64,000 bases of DNA from Marinobacter alexandrii (lineage in GTDB: Bacteria > Bacteroidota > Bacteroidia > Cytophagales > Cyclobacteriaceae). A program made the position numbers and the translations under genes. Below are positions 36,601 through 44,496 of this stretch, in pieces. The stretch is from positions 992,001 through 1,056,000 of the forward strand of contig JBDWTN010000007.1 in the NCBI GenBank assembly GCA_039984955.1. The letters run 5' to 3'. Within the stretch, counting starts at the first letter, position 1, and every line of letters starts with the position of its first letter. Below the pieces are notes generated by a model. That model saw nothing but the letters and a program-made list of their open reading frames with translations. It did no database searches and was not told the origin of the DNA.

Positions 36601-37781
36601 GAATAAGAGAGTGGTTAATTCCTCCAAAATCGCTTGATGAAATTGCTAAAAAAGAAATAGCATCTCTTCTAAAGCAAGTACTAGTAGTGGTACCCGTCGT
36701 TTCGATTATCGTTTCACTTACGTTTCTGATAAATGATCAGGTTGCTGTTGGAAGATTGATACTATTAATCCCTATCATATCTATCATCTGTCAGCGAATG
36801 TTAGCTCTAGGTCACATCCATTTTGCGATGATCACTACACTATTAACGCTTACTTCTATCACAACTTCAGTGGCTATACAAACCCAAGGACTTCATAGTA
36901 CTGCAATTGTGGTCTTTCCTGTTATTGTACTGTTCTCAAGCTTGATAATGAACCTCAAAGGAGTTGTGGTCATCACCACATCTATTATTGTTTGTCTAGG
37001 TATAATTACTTTGACAAGCCCACCCATTATCAGCATAAACGATAAATCAACGTTTCAACACATCAGAGACTATGTCATTGTCGCAAGCATTTTATTAACC
37101 AATGTCTTTGTTACCATAAGCTTTACCAGCTTAACGAAGCGATCTCTAAGAAGGGCTACTGAGGAGTTAGGGAATCAAGAAAAGATCAAAAAAAATATTC
37201 AAGAAAGCCTAATGATCAAAAAAAAATTATTGCGCGAAGTACACCATCGGGTGAAAAATAGCCTAGCAATGGTCAACAGCTTGATAGAACTGGAGGCTAT
37301 GATCATACAAGGTGGAAAGAATGAATTTCAAGCGTTAAAAGACATGGTTCAAACCATCGGGCGTGCACATGATCCTCTTTATCAAGATCAAGAGTATGGG
37401 AAAGTTCCCATTAAGTCCTATGTTGAAAAAATATCTTCCAATTTCTCTCAAACAAATAACCTTGAGGAGATAGAGATGGATATTGAAGATGGTCCATTAT
37501 CACATGAAAATGCACTCTCATTGGGAATTATACTACAGGGAGTATTTTCACTGCTAAAAGCTTTAGAAATTAAAAAAGCTACTATTAAAATTGAGCTAGA
37601 TAATTCAAAATCAGAAATGATTTTAGCAGCTAAACTAACTACACCAAAAGAATTGATTACAGAACAGTTCCTAGAGACAGCACTTATTCATATGCTCGTA
37701 TCTGAACAAAATGGACATATCAGATACATCAATAAAAATATTAACATTAGCCTTCCTTTGAGCCAAAGGGAAGCACAATGA
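36597..37781 (+). CDS. membrane histidine-kinase-like protein with H-box but degenerate ATPase
   Basis: 394 aa, a relative of the preceding gene with the same layout: six membrane segments (about 24-178), coiled coil, then a HisKA_2 helix with a complete EVHHRVKNSL (214-223, His216/His217). The ATPase region starts like the family (LGIILQGVFSLLKAL), but the N-box Asn is missing (family NELVTNALKH) and no G-box is seen. It may be a phosphoacceptor that relies on another kinase, or a non-catalytic sensor. It ends 3 bp from the convergent response-regulator gene. Confidence 0.78.
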   Translation: MRIREWLIPPKSLDEIAKKEIASLLKQVLVVVPVVSIIVSLTFLINDQVAVGRLILLIPIISIICQRMLALGHIHFAMITTLLTLTSITTSVAIQTQGLHSTAIVVFPVIVLFSSLIMNLKGVVVITTSIIVCLGIITLTSPPIISINDKSTFQHIRDYVIVASILLTNVFVTISFTSLTKRSLRRATEELGNQEKIKKNIQESLMIKKKLLREVHHRVKNSLAMVNSLIELEAMIIQGGKNEFQALKDMVQTIGRAHDPLYQDQEYGKVPIKSYVEKISSNFSQTNNLEEIEMDIEDGPLSHENALSLGIILQGVFSLLKALEIKKATIKIELDNSKSEMILAAKLTTPKELITEQFLETALIHMLVSEQNGHIRYINKNINISLPLSQREAQ

Positions 37782-37784
37782 GAC

Positions 37785-38264
37785 TTATCCTAATTTACTA
37801 AAGTCCTTTACGTCAGCATCTGTCTTCAAAATGCGTTGAAACGTTTCATTCAAATCTTCAAAATCCCATGGCTTTGTTACAAAATCATGAATCCCAAAAT
37901 CTCCAATTGTTTCAAACAAATCAGCACGTTTGATAAATCCACTTAGTATCATACGCTTGATATCAGGTGCAAATGAAAATACATCTTTAAGTAACTCTAC
38001 CCCTGACATATGAGGCATCCTATGATCGGTCACTATCAGATCTATTTTTTCCTTTTTGATTACAACCAAAGCCTCCTGTGGGCCAAGAGCTGTGTGAACA
38101 TTATAAAGCCTCCTAAAAGTGGATTTAAAACCTCTAAGGTTAGGCATTTCGTCATCTACGTATAGAATAGTGTACTCTTTTTCAACTTTAGCCGACTGAC
38201 GTGCCGCTCTTCTAGCTGCTCTACGTTCCGCTCGTTCTTCTGCTGTGAGTGTTTCCATGGGCAT
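37785..38264 (-). CDS. single-domain response regulator
   Basis: 159 aa. After a basic Ala/Arg-rich N-terminal helix (about 8-26, AERRAARRAARQSAK) comes a receiver domain: DDEMPN (acidic pocket), Asp80 phosphoacceptor in LIVTDHRMPHMSG, and the Lys of FVTKPWD. No output domain. The C-terminal FEDLNETFQRILK helix is normal. It is transcribed after the kinase gene upstream (38395-39786) or from its own promoter in the 130-bp gap. The basic extension might bind nucleic acid or membrane (speculative). Confidence 0.88.
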   Translation of the reverse strand: MPMETLTAEERAERRAARRAARQSAKVEKEYTILYVDDEMPNLRGFKSTFRRLYNVHTALGPQEALVVIKKEKIDLIVTDHRMPHMSGVELLKDVFSFAPDIKRMILSGFIKRADLFETIGDFGIHDFVTKPWDFEDLNETFQRILKTDADVKDFSKLG

Positions 38265-38394
38265 TGATGTTAACTACAAAAATAAAAGAAATACCGAGGA
38301 TCAAATATCTATTTTTAAGTAAGTAAAATACTTACCTGCTTAAAATCATGACTAATCACCTTTAAAAATTGGCTCTAGCTCAACTTTAAACAAG

Positions 38395-39786
38395 CTATGA
38401 GGCTTTCTGAATTGTGAGGTTGAATACAGTACCCTTACCTTCTGGGTTATCTGTAGAATTTATGGAACCTCCGTTTTGTTCAATCAAGTCTTTGCAAATA
38501 AACAAACCAACACCAGAGCTTTTCTCATTATCTGTACCCGGGCGCTTATTATCCTTTTTCATTTGAAATAAATTTTCTTTCATAGAAGCAGGAATGCCTA
38601 TTCCATTATCCCTAAAACTCACCTCAAGAAACTTTCCATTTTCAAAAACTTCGATATCAATAGTTCCACCCTTTTCTGTGAACTTAACAGCATTCGAAAG
38701 AAGATTTCGGACAACTACTTTAATTGCATTTTTATCAAAAAGGCAAACACCATCTGTCTTTCCAGTAAAACTTAATGATATCTCCTTTGTGTCAATGTGA
38801 TGCCGCATTTGACCTATTGCAGGCACTAAAATTTCTTCCACTTTAATTTCTTCTTGTTCGATCTTTTTATTCTGAGAGGCAGCATGCCCCCACTCTATTA
38901 GCTCATCAAGCATCTGAATAGAATGATCCACACCTGAATCCACATTTGCCATAAATTCTTTGGCCTTATCAATACCTATTTGCTCAGACTGGAATAAGGA
39001 AACAATGCTTTTTAAATTTCCAAGAGGGCCTCTCAAATCATGACTAATTATACGTATCAATGTCTCTCTCAATAGGTTAGATCTTGATAACTGAGACGTC
39101 TTTTCTTCTACTCGCTTTTCAAGATTCTTATTCAGCTCCTGATTTTCTTTAAACGATTTGGCAAAAATTTCAGATAAAGCAATTGATTGGAAAAACAAGA
39201 ACACGATAAATCCAGAATTAACAAGATTTGGTCCAGCATCTATAAAAACCACACCAGATACCTTAAGTAATTCAGCCATCACAAAAAGGAAACAAAAGGC
39301 TGCCCCCATAAGGACATACAAAGATCCTGTCTGATGCTTTTTTACTGCTTTACCCAGAATCGCGAAGACAAGCACATATGAAAGAAGAATAATGATATTA
39401 TAAATATCCAGTGTATGATAGAAAATTTTGTAAGGAGTGAGGAGAACGAATAGAATAAAACCACCAGTCACGACAAGAAACGCATTGACAAATTTTCTAA
39501 AAATTTGAAAAGTGTATAGACTGTTAAAGAAAAGAAGCATTATTGGGACTCCTGCATAACCGCAGAAGAACTCAATTTTTCTACCCATGGTAAGAGAAAT
39601 GTTAGGGAAAAATGTGTAAAATATCATTGAGCCATCATCAACTAATGTCGCTCGCATGAATATTACAAAACAGATCAAGCTTAGATATAAATAATATCTT
39701 CTCCTGACTTGAAGAAATAAAACAATATTGTAGGCCGCAAAAATTGCAATGCTTCCTATTTCCAACAATTCAATTTGCTCCTGCAT
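38395..39786 (-). CDS. membrane sensor histidine kinase
   Basis: 463 aa. Seven membrane segments (about 7-205, 7TM-sensor type), coiled coil (212-235), HisKA with phosphoacceptor His249 in IISHDLRGPLGNL, and an intact HATPase: N-box VVRNLLSNAVKFTEKGG, G1 DNGIGIP, and G2 SSGVGLFICKDLIEQNGG. No periplasmic domain and no receiver, so the single-domain regulator beside it is the likely partner. All catalytic motifs are present. Confidence 0.92.
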   Translation of the reverse strand: MQEQIELLEIGSIAIFAAYNIVLFLQVRRRYYLYLSLICFVIFMRATLVDDGSMIFYTFFPNISLTMGRKIEFFCGYAGVPIMLLFFNSLYTFQIFRKFVNAFLVVTGGFILFVLLTPYKIFYHTLDIYNIIILLSYVLVFAILGKAVKKHQTGSLYVLMGAAFCFLFVMAELLKVSGVVFIDAGPNLVNSGFIVFLFFQSIALSEIFAKSFKENQELNKNLEKRVEEKTSQLSRSNLLRETLIRIISHDLRGPLGNLKSIVSLFQSEQIGIDKAKEFMANVDSGVDHSIQMLDELIEWGHAASQNKKIEQEEIKVEEILVPAIGQMRHHIDTKEISLSFTGKTDGVCLFDKNAIKVVVRNLLSNAVKFTEKGGTIDIEVFENGKFLEVSFRDNGIGIPASMKENLFQMKKDNKRPGTDNEKSSGVGLFICKDLIEQNGGSINSTDNPEGKGTVFNLTIQKAS

Positions 39787-39926
39787 ATATTATTTAAATA
39801 ACTGGATTGACGTAGGCAATTAAGGAAGCAACTCAATAATAGCCAAAAACCCATCGTATATTTTCGACTACTGCAGGACATATCTACATATTTTTATATC
39901 TTTAGCTAACCTCAAAAGATCAATCT

Positions 39927-40229
39927 ATGTCAATGTACTGTTTAGCATGGAAGTACAAAGTATCTTCCAATCAAGCAAAATTTGAAGAAGAATATGGCCG
40001 TAATGGTCGCTGGTTCAAGTTTTTTGAGTCCTGTGATGATTACTTAGGCAATGAGCTCATGAAAGGAGCAGATGGAACGACATACATACTTATTGATAAG
40101 TGGATGTCAAAAGCCGACTATCAGGATTTTATCGACGAAAACAAGGCTACCTACGACGATCTAAGTGAAAACAACAAAACTCTTTATGATAATGAAGAGC
40201 AATTAGGAGAGTTTGATTTACTCCAGTAG
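39927..40229 (+). CDS. ABM-fold (antibiotic biosynthesis monooxygenase-like) small protein
   Basis: 100 aa, cytosolic. Sequence pattern of a dimeric alpha-beta barrel: MYCLAWKYKVSSNQAKFEEEYG, then NGRWFKFFESCDDYLGNELMKGADGTTYILIDKWMSKADYQDFI, as in heme- or substrate-binding ABM proteins. No catalytic assignment is possible. A weak promoter (TATCTTTA) lies at 39897. Confidence 0.65.
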   Translation: MSMYCLAWKYKVSSNQAKFEEEYGRNGRWFKFFESCDDYLGNELMKGADGTTYILIDKWMSKADYQDFIDENKATYDDLSENNKTLYDNEEQLGEFDLLQ

Positions 40230-40273
40230 GTAAACTTCAATATACTTGTATCGTTTGAGAGGTTGATCAAACC

Positions 40274-40306
40274 AACTTAAACATGTCTATATAGACTACT
40301 TAAGTT
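40274..40306. repeat. nested palindromes in intergenic region
   Basis: aacttaa (40274-40280) pairs perfectly with ttaagtt (40300-40306), and inside it gtctatatagac (40285-40296) is a perfect 12-bp palindrome. The 40230-40409 stretch has no gene. The nested symmetry could be a regulator site or an RNA structure upstream of the GNAT gene. Confidence 0.4.
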
Positions 40307-40409
40307 TATAAAACTTGAAAGTGGATGGAAATAGTGGCTCAAGATTTATCACAAGCATTAAGAATTGCCTACCGAATTAAACAATAATGTTTCGATATAG
40401 CATATTCTA

Positions 40410-40859
40410 ATGATTATCAGAAAGGCAACAAAAAAAGATGTCCCGTCCATTGTAGCTATGTTATCAGATGATGAATTGGGACAAAAAAGAGAGGATTATA
40501 GAATCCCCTTGCCTGAAAAATATTTCGCAGCTTTTGATCTTATAAGTCAAGACACCAATCAAAATCTGATAGTTGCGGAAGATGAAAGTGGCATAATTGG
40601 GACCGCCCAACTTAGTTTCATTCAATATTTAACATATCAGGGAGGGATAAGAGCACAAATTGAAGCTGTAAGAGTACGAATAGATAAAAGAGGCTCAGGT
40701 CTCGGGGAAGAACTATTCCTTTGGATGATTGCGCATGCAAAAAATCAAGGCGCGCATCTACTTCAACTCACCACAGACAAGCAGAGACCTGATGCATTAA
40801 GATTCTATGAGAAATTAGGATTTAAATCCTCCCATCAAGGGATGAAAATGCACTTCTAA
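40410..40859 (+). CDS. GNAT N-acetyltransferase
   Basis: 149 aa single GNAT domain: MIIRKATKKDVPSIVAML, the acetyl-CoA pyrophosphate loop RIDKRGSGLGEELFLWMI (R/QxxGxG), and the end DALRFYEKLGFKSSHQGMKMHF. Typical of small cytosolic acetyltransferases acting on amines or peptides; substrate unknown. 18 bp before the antiporter gene. Confidence 0.88.
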   Translation: MIIRKATKKDVPSIVAMLSDDELGQKREDYRIPLPEKYFAAFDLISQDTNQNLIVAEDESGIIGTAQLSFIQYLTYQGGIRAQIEAVRVRIDKRGSGLGEELFLWMIAHAKNQGAHLLQLTTDKQRPDALRFYEKLGFKSSHQGMKMHF

Positions 40860-40877
40860 ATCAACTACTTTTGACTC

Positions 40878-42047
40878 GTGAACCTATTAAGCGCACTTGC
40901 CTCTGAAGTTAATATTCTACTAATTATTAGTTTAGTCATCGTTGTTCTTGGATTACTGCTGAAGAGATTCAAGCAACCATATATTATTGCCTACATACTA
41001 TCAGGAGTAATCCTAGGCCCTCATGGGTTTGAAGTTGTAACAGACTTGGAAGTTGCGCAGCATCTAGGAGAGATAGGCCTCATCATCCTAATGTTTTTCA
41101 TTGGAATGGAGATATCACTTCCGGATTTTCTAAAAAGATGGAAAGTGGCTTTTTTCGGGACAGGCATGCAGGTCATTTTCAGCCTTTTGCTCATGTTCTT
41201 GCTAGGTAGCTTTCTTGACTGGTCTTTAAACAGAATAATACTTCTTGGATTCATTATCTCCATCAGTAGTTCAGCAGTTGTCATCAAACTTATTCAAGAT
41301 CAAACCCACCCAGATAGCAAAACAAGTCAAAATGTAATAAGTATACTATTAACTCAAGACATTCTGATTGTTCCTATGATTATTGTACTAACGATTCTTG
41401 GTGGTGGATCGCTTGATGTAAAGCAACTATCACTACAAATCATTGGCGGCATTCTCATTATAGCCATACTCATTTATCTACTAAAGAAGCAGAAAATCAA
41501 ACTTCCTTTTGAAAAAATTCTTAGCGAGGATCATGAACTACAAATTTTCGCAGGTCTTATTGCTTGCTTTGGAATGGCATTGCTCACTTCTCTCTTTGAG
41601 CTTTCGGCTAGTTTAGGAGCTCTTGTATCTGGAATACTAATCAATGCATCGAGTTCCAACAAATGGCTTCATGATAGTTTACATTCTTTTCGGGTGGTAT
41701 TGATTTCAATCTTCTTCATATCAGTAGGAATGCTTATTGATCTCTCTTTTCTAAAAGAACACCTTTTAGCCATCAGTTTTTTAGTCTTGATCATTTACAT
41801 TTCTAATCATGGAATCAATACAATTTCTTTACGCTTGTTAGGGAACACCTGGAAAGAAAGCATTCTAGGAGGATCATTCTTAGCTCAGGTTGGAGAATTC
41901 AGCTTTGTATTAGCCACCATAGGTCTTCAACAAAATATCATTACAAATTATACCTATCAGATCACCATCATCGTAATTGCAATTACTATTTTCATAAGTC
42001 CCTTTTGGGTTTTGCTCACCCAGAGGTTGCTAAGTAGTCAAAAATAA
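40878..42047 (+). CDS. CPA2-type cation:proton antiporter
   Basis: 389 aa, GTG start at 40878. About 12 membrane segments, family KefB/C. Signatures: PYIIAYILSGVILGPHGF, ISISSSAVVIKL, and FFISVGMLIDLSFLKEH. Only the membrane part is present; the C-terminal TrkA-N/KTN domains of KefC are absent, so gating must be different from E. coli KefC. It ends about 110 bp before the sigma-factor gene. Confidence 0.9.
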   Translation: MNLLSALASEVNILLIISLVIVVLGLLLKRFKQPYIIAYILSGVILGPHGFEVVTDLEVAQHLGEIGLIILMFFIGMEISLPDFLKRWKVAFFGTGMQVIFSLLLMFLLGSFLDWSLNRIILLGFIISISSSAVVIKLIQDQTHPDSKTSQNVISILLTQDILIVPMIIVLTILGGGSLDVKQLSLQIIGGILIIAILIYLLKKQKIKLPFEKILSEDHELQIFAGLIACFGMALLTSLFELSASLGALVSGILINASSSNKWLHDSLHSFRVVLISIFFISVGMLIDLSFLKEHLLAISFLVLIIYISNHGINTISLRLLGNTWKESILGGSFLAQVGEFSFVLATIGLQQNIITNYTYQITIIVIAITIFISPFWVLLTQRLLSSQK

Positions 42048-42104
42048 TTCTCTCAGCTGCGCAAGTTTTTTTTAGGAACAGCATCCAAATGCTAACCCCC
42101 TAAA

Positions 42105-42136
42105 TCTGTATTCAGGGAATTGAGACGATACTTTTG
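42105..42136 (+). promoter_or_regulatory. probable sigma-A-type promoter of the ECF operon
   Basis: TACTTTTG at 42129-42136 matches the Bacteroidota -7 element TAnnTTTG exactly. tctg (42105-42108) lies 20 bp upstream at the place of the -33 element. The GTG of the sigma-factor gene is 24 bp downstream. An ECF-like GGAAC lies at 42075-42079, but no convincing -10 partner was found. Confidence 0.45.
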
Positions 42137-42159
42137 CTTTGTCAACTATCTAGGCTCAA

Positions 42160-42687
42160 GTGAACGAATCAGACTTTCGGGAAATCGTATTTGAAAATCA
42201 AGACCGTGTATACAACACGTGTCTAGGCTTTATGAAAAATGCCGAGGAGGCCCAGGATATGGCTCAGGAAGTTTTTATACATGTGTATCAGAACATAGCA
42301 AAGTTTAAAGGTGAATCTAAACTTAGCACATGGATTTATCGAATTTCTACCAACAAGTGCTTGGAAGAAATCAGAAAGAAAAGCAGACAAAAACGAGCTG
42401 GACAACTATCTGACATTTCAGATGAAGTAATACAAAATAAAGCCGCTGACTTTTTCCACCCTGGAGTAGCATTAGAAGATCAGGAACGAGCAACCATCCT
42501 TTTTGAAGCCATTGAAAAATTACCAGATCCACAAAAGGTTGCTTTCACTCTATCCAAGATTGAGCAACTTTCTTATGAGGAAATAAGTAAAGTCATGGAG
42601 AAAAGTATTAGTTCAATAGAATCTCTTCTTTTCAGAGCTAAGAAAAATTTGCAGAAATTACTCACTCACTACTATGAAACCATTTGA
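42160..42687 (+). CDS. ECF-type RNA polymerase sigma factor
   Basis: 175 aa, GTG start at 42160. Region 2 (FREIVFENQDRVYNTCLGFMKNAEEAQDMAQEVFIHVYQNI...STWIYRISTNKCLEEIRKKSRQ) and region 4 (LPDPQKVAFTLSKIEQLSYEEISKVMEKSISSIESLLFRAKKNLQKLL) are intact. It overlaps the following small membrane protein by 14 bp, and a CpxP-like gene follows, a layout of sigma factor, probable anti-sigma and envelope-stress sensor. Confidence 0.9.
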   Translation: MNESDFREIVFENQDRVYNTCLGFMKNAEEAQDMAQEVFIHVYQNIAKFKGESKLSTWIYRISTNKCLEEIRKKSRQKRAGQLSDISDEVIQNKAADFFHPGVALEDQERATILFEAIEKLPDPQKVAFTLSKIEQLSYEEISKVMEKSISSIESLLFRAKKNLQKLLTHYYETI

Positions 42688-42952
42688 CATTGAAAGAGAA
42701 GTTGAACTCACACTCAGTAGTCTTGATAGACTAGAGAAGATTGAGGCTCCTGTTAATTTCGTAGACGTTCTTACGTCTAAGATGATTTTTTCAGAGGATC
42801 AAATCCGATGGATCAATCGAGCCAAATTAGCATTGGCAGCTATGATAACTCTGGCAATCATAAATGGAGCCCTTATGATAAAAAGCAATGAAAAAAAGGA
42901 TTTGATGCTGCAATCAATAGCCAAGGAATACAACCTAAGGGGAAATATATGA
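42674..42952 (+). CDS. small membrane protein, probable anti-sigma
   Basis: 92 aa. Residues 1-50 cytosolic, one membrane segment (about 57-75: ALAAMITLAIINGALMI), and a short tail. Not recognised by motif. Assigned as anti-sigma from position: it overlaps the sigma gene by 14 bp and ends 1 bp before the CpxP-like gene. It lacks the HCC zinc motif of many anti-sigma factors. Confidence 0.6.
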   Translation: MKPFDIEREVELTLSSLDRLEKIEAPVNFVDVLTSKMIFSEDQIRWINRAKLALAAMITLAIINGALMIKSNEKKDLMLQSIAKEYNLRGNI

Positions 42953-42953
42953 A

Positions 42954-43460
42954 ATGAAAACACTTACCGCTCGCCTAATAGTCATAGCCGTCATCATTAT
43001 GGTTCTACTAAATGGAGGATTATTAATCCTACTATGGAATAGTCAAGCCGCGCCTAATAAAAGAGAACTACCCTCCATTGAAGAGATTAACAATTTTATT
43101 ATTGTCGAAATGGGGTATGATAATCAAACAGCAGATGCTTTTATAAAAATTGCAGAAACTCATCGCTCCAACCAACATAAATTCCAAGGAAAATATCGCG
43201 AATTGAAACGTGAGTTAAACATGTCAATGCTTGAACAAGATGACGAGCGTGTGAATATCATACTAGATGACCTAGCTGCTATTGTAAAGAAAAAAGAACT
43301 CGAGCTATACAGGTTCTTTTCAGAAGTTATGAAAATATCAAGCCCAGAGCAACAAAGAAGTTTCGGGAGAATTTTTCGAGAAGCTACGGGTGCTCCAGAA
43401 TACGAACGTATCCCGATGGATAGAGATAACACTAGGCCTCCACATCCCCCCAAACACTAG
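42954..43460 (+). CDS. CpxP/Spy-like periplasmic stress protein (heavy-metal-sensor family)
   Basis: 168 aa with an N-terminal anchor (about 6-29). The helical core resembles Spy/CpxP/CnrX-like proteins with long charged helices: FIKIAETHRSNQHKFQGKYRELKRELN and YRFFSEVMKISSPEQQRSFGRIFREA. The C-terminal end is His/Pro-rich (TRPPHPPKH), a possible metal site. Third gene of the ECF operon; it likely signals envelope or metal stress. Its last 29 bp overlap menC on the other strand. Confidence 0.7.
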   Translation: MKTLTARLIVIAVIIMVLLNGGLLILLWNSQAAPNKRELPSIEEINNFIIVEMGYDNQTADAFIKIAETHRSNQHKFQGKYRELKRELNMSMLEQDDERVNIILDDLAAIVKKKELELYRFFSEVMKISSPEQQRSFGRIFREATGAPEYERIPMDRDNTRPPHPPKH

Positions 43461-44496
43461 ATTTTGCATATGAAAAGAATCCTTGATCAATCAGAATGGG
43501 AGAGGTGATATTGTTATGATAAATACTTCCTGTCCCAAGTCCGTGATGTTCTTCATTTTTCGGATATAGACTTGCAAATTGAGCAATGGCATTTAGCCCT
43601 AAATTAGACTCCAGATACGAAGTAATCCACCATTCAATTCCATGCATCTCCGCCAAATCAATCCACTCTTTCACTGAAGAAAAGCCTCCGTGTAAAGTAG
43701 GTTTTAATACTAGATAATGAGGCTTTAACTCTTGCAATAAATCTACTCGATCTCTCGAAGAATTAATTCCAATAAGTTCCTCATCAAGCGCTATTGGGAT
43801 CTCACTCCGGTTGCAAATCAATTCCATTGCCTCTGGCTGCATGGGCATTATGGGTTGCTCTATCGAGTGAATGTTATACTTACTTAAGTCTCTAAGTTTA
43901 AAAAGAACCTCATTCGTATGAAATGCTCCATTTGCATCCAATCGAATAATTAAATCATCAGAAATCTTTCTTAGTGACTTGATGACCTCCAATTCACTTT
44001 CAAAATCTAGTGCTCCAACTTTTAGTTTTATACAGTTAAAACCTGCTTCTAGTTTTTCAGCTACCTGTTCTTGCATAAAATTTTTGTCCCCCATCCATAC
44101 AAGTCCATTGATTGGTATTTTTAGTTTCTGAAGGTCTTTTCTAAAAATGTATTTGCTTCCACCATTGACAAAGTCCAGGAATGCCACCTCTAGTCCAAAA
44201 CGAACGCTAGGATATTGATCTGAAACAAGATCTGTTGCCAGAGCAAAAGCCTCTTCCTCTGTCTTAGGTGCGTTTCTGTTTTTCACAGCCTCTATAAGGG
44301 CTTGGAGCAAATCCGGAACTTCTTCTACATCTTCCGGGCTTAATCGACCAATCGGTGCTACTTCGCCTATACCCTTATTTCCTTCTTGATCATACACCTT
44401 CAAAAACCAAACCTTACGATTCTCCATGGAACCACGGCTGGTTCGAGCTGAGAATTTAAAATCAAGAACATACGGCTTAACTTCGAGGCTTAACAT
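43432..44496 (-). CDS. menC: o-succinylbenzoate synthase (enolase superfamily)
   Basis: 354 aa. It converts SHCHC to o-succinylbenzoate in menaquinone synthesis. Enolase-superfamily catalytic residues are in place: IKLKVG (Lys-x-Lys acid/base), RLDANGAF, SIEQPI and ALDEEL metal ligands, and LKPTLHGG (second Lys). The start LSLEVKPYVLDFKFSARTSRG aligns with MenC N-termini. A muconate cycloisomerase or dipeptide epimerase could look similar, but the capping-domain sequence fits MenC. No other men gene lies nearby. Its start codon overlaps that of the QueA-like gene. Confidence 0.8.
   Translation of the reverse strand: MLSLEVKPYVLDFKFSARTSRGSMENRKVWFLKVYDQEGNKGIGEVAPIGRLSPEDVEEVPDLLQALIEAVKNRNAPKTEEEAFALATDLVSDQYPSVRFGLEVAFLDFVNGGSKYIFRKDLQKLKIPINGLVWMGDKNFMQEQVAEKLEAGFNCIKLKVGALDFESELEVIKSLRKISDDLIIRLDANGAFHTNEVLFKLRDLSKYNIHSIEQPIMPMQPEAMELICNRSEIPIALDEELIGINSSRDRVDLLQELKPHYLVLKPTLHGGFSSVKEWIDLAEMHGIEWWITSYLESNLGLNAIAQFASLYPKNEEHHGLGTGSIYHNNITSPILIDQGFFSYAKSSVWGDVEA

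Noticed and set aside
37751-37773. Hairpin cttcctttg...caaagggaag near the end of the second kinase-like gene
   Set aside because: It has a bulge, lies in coding sequence and lacks a T-run, so it is not a credible terminator.
42075-42079. GGAAC as autoregulated ECF promoter
   Set aside because: No matching -10 at the right spacing; a TAnnTTTG promoter explains the start better.
44426-44494. Upstream in-frame extension of the queA-like gene
   Set aside because: It would overlap menC and its residues do not match the family start; the ATG at 44495 does.
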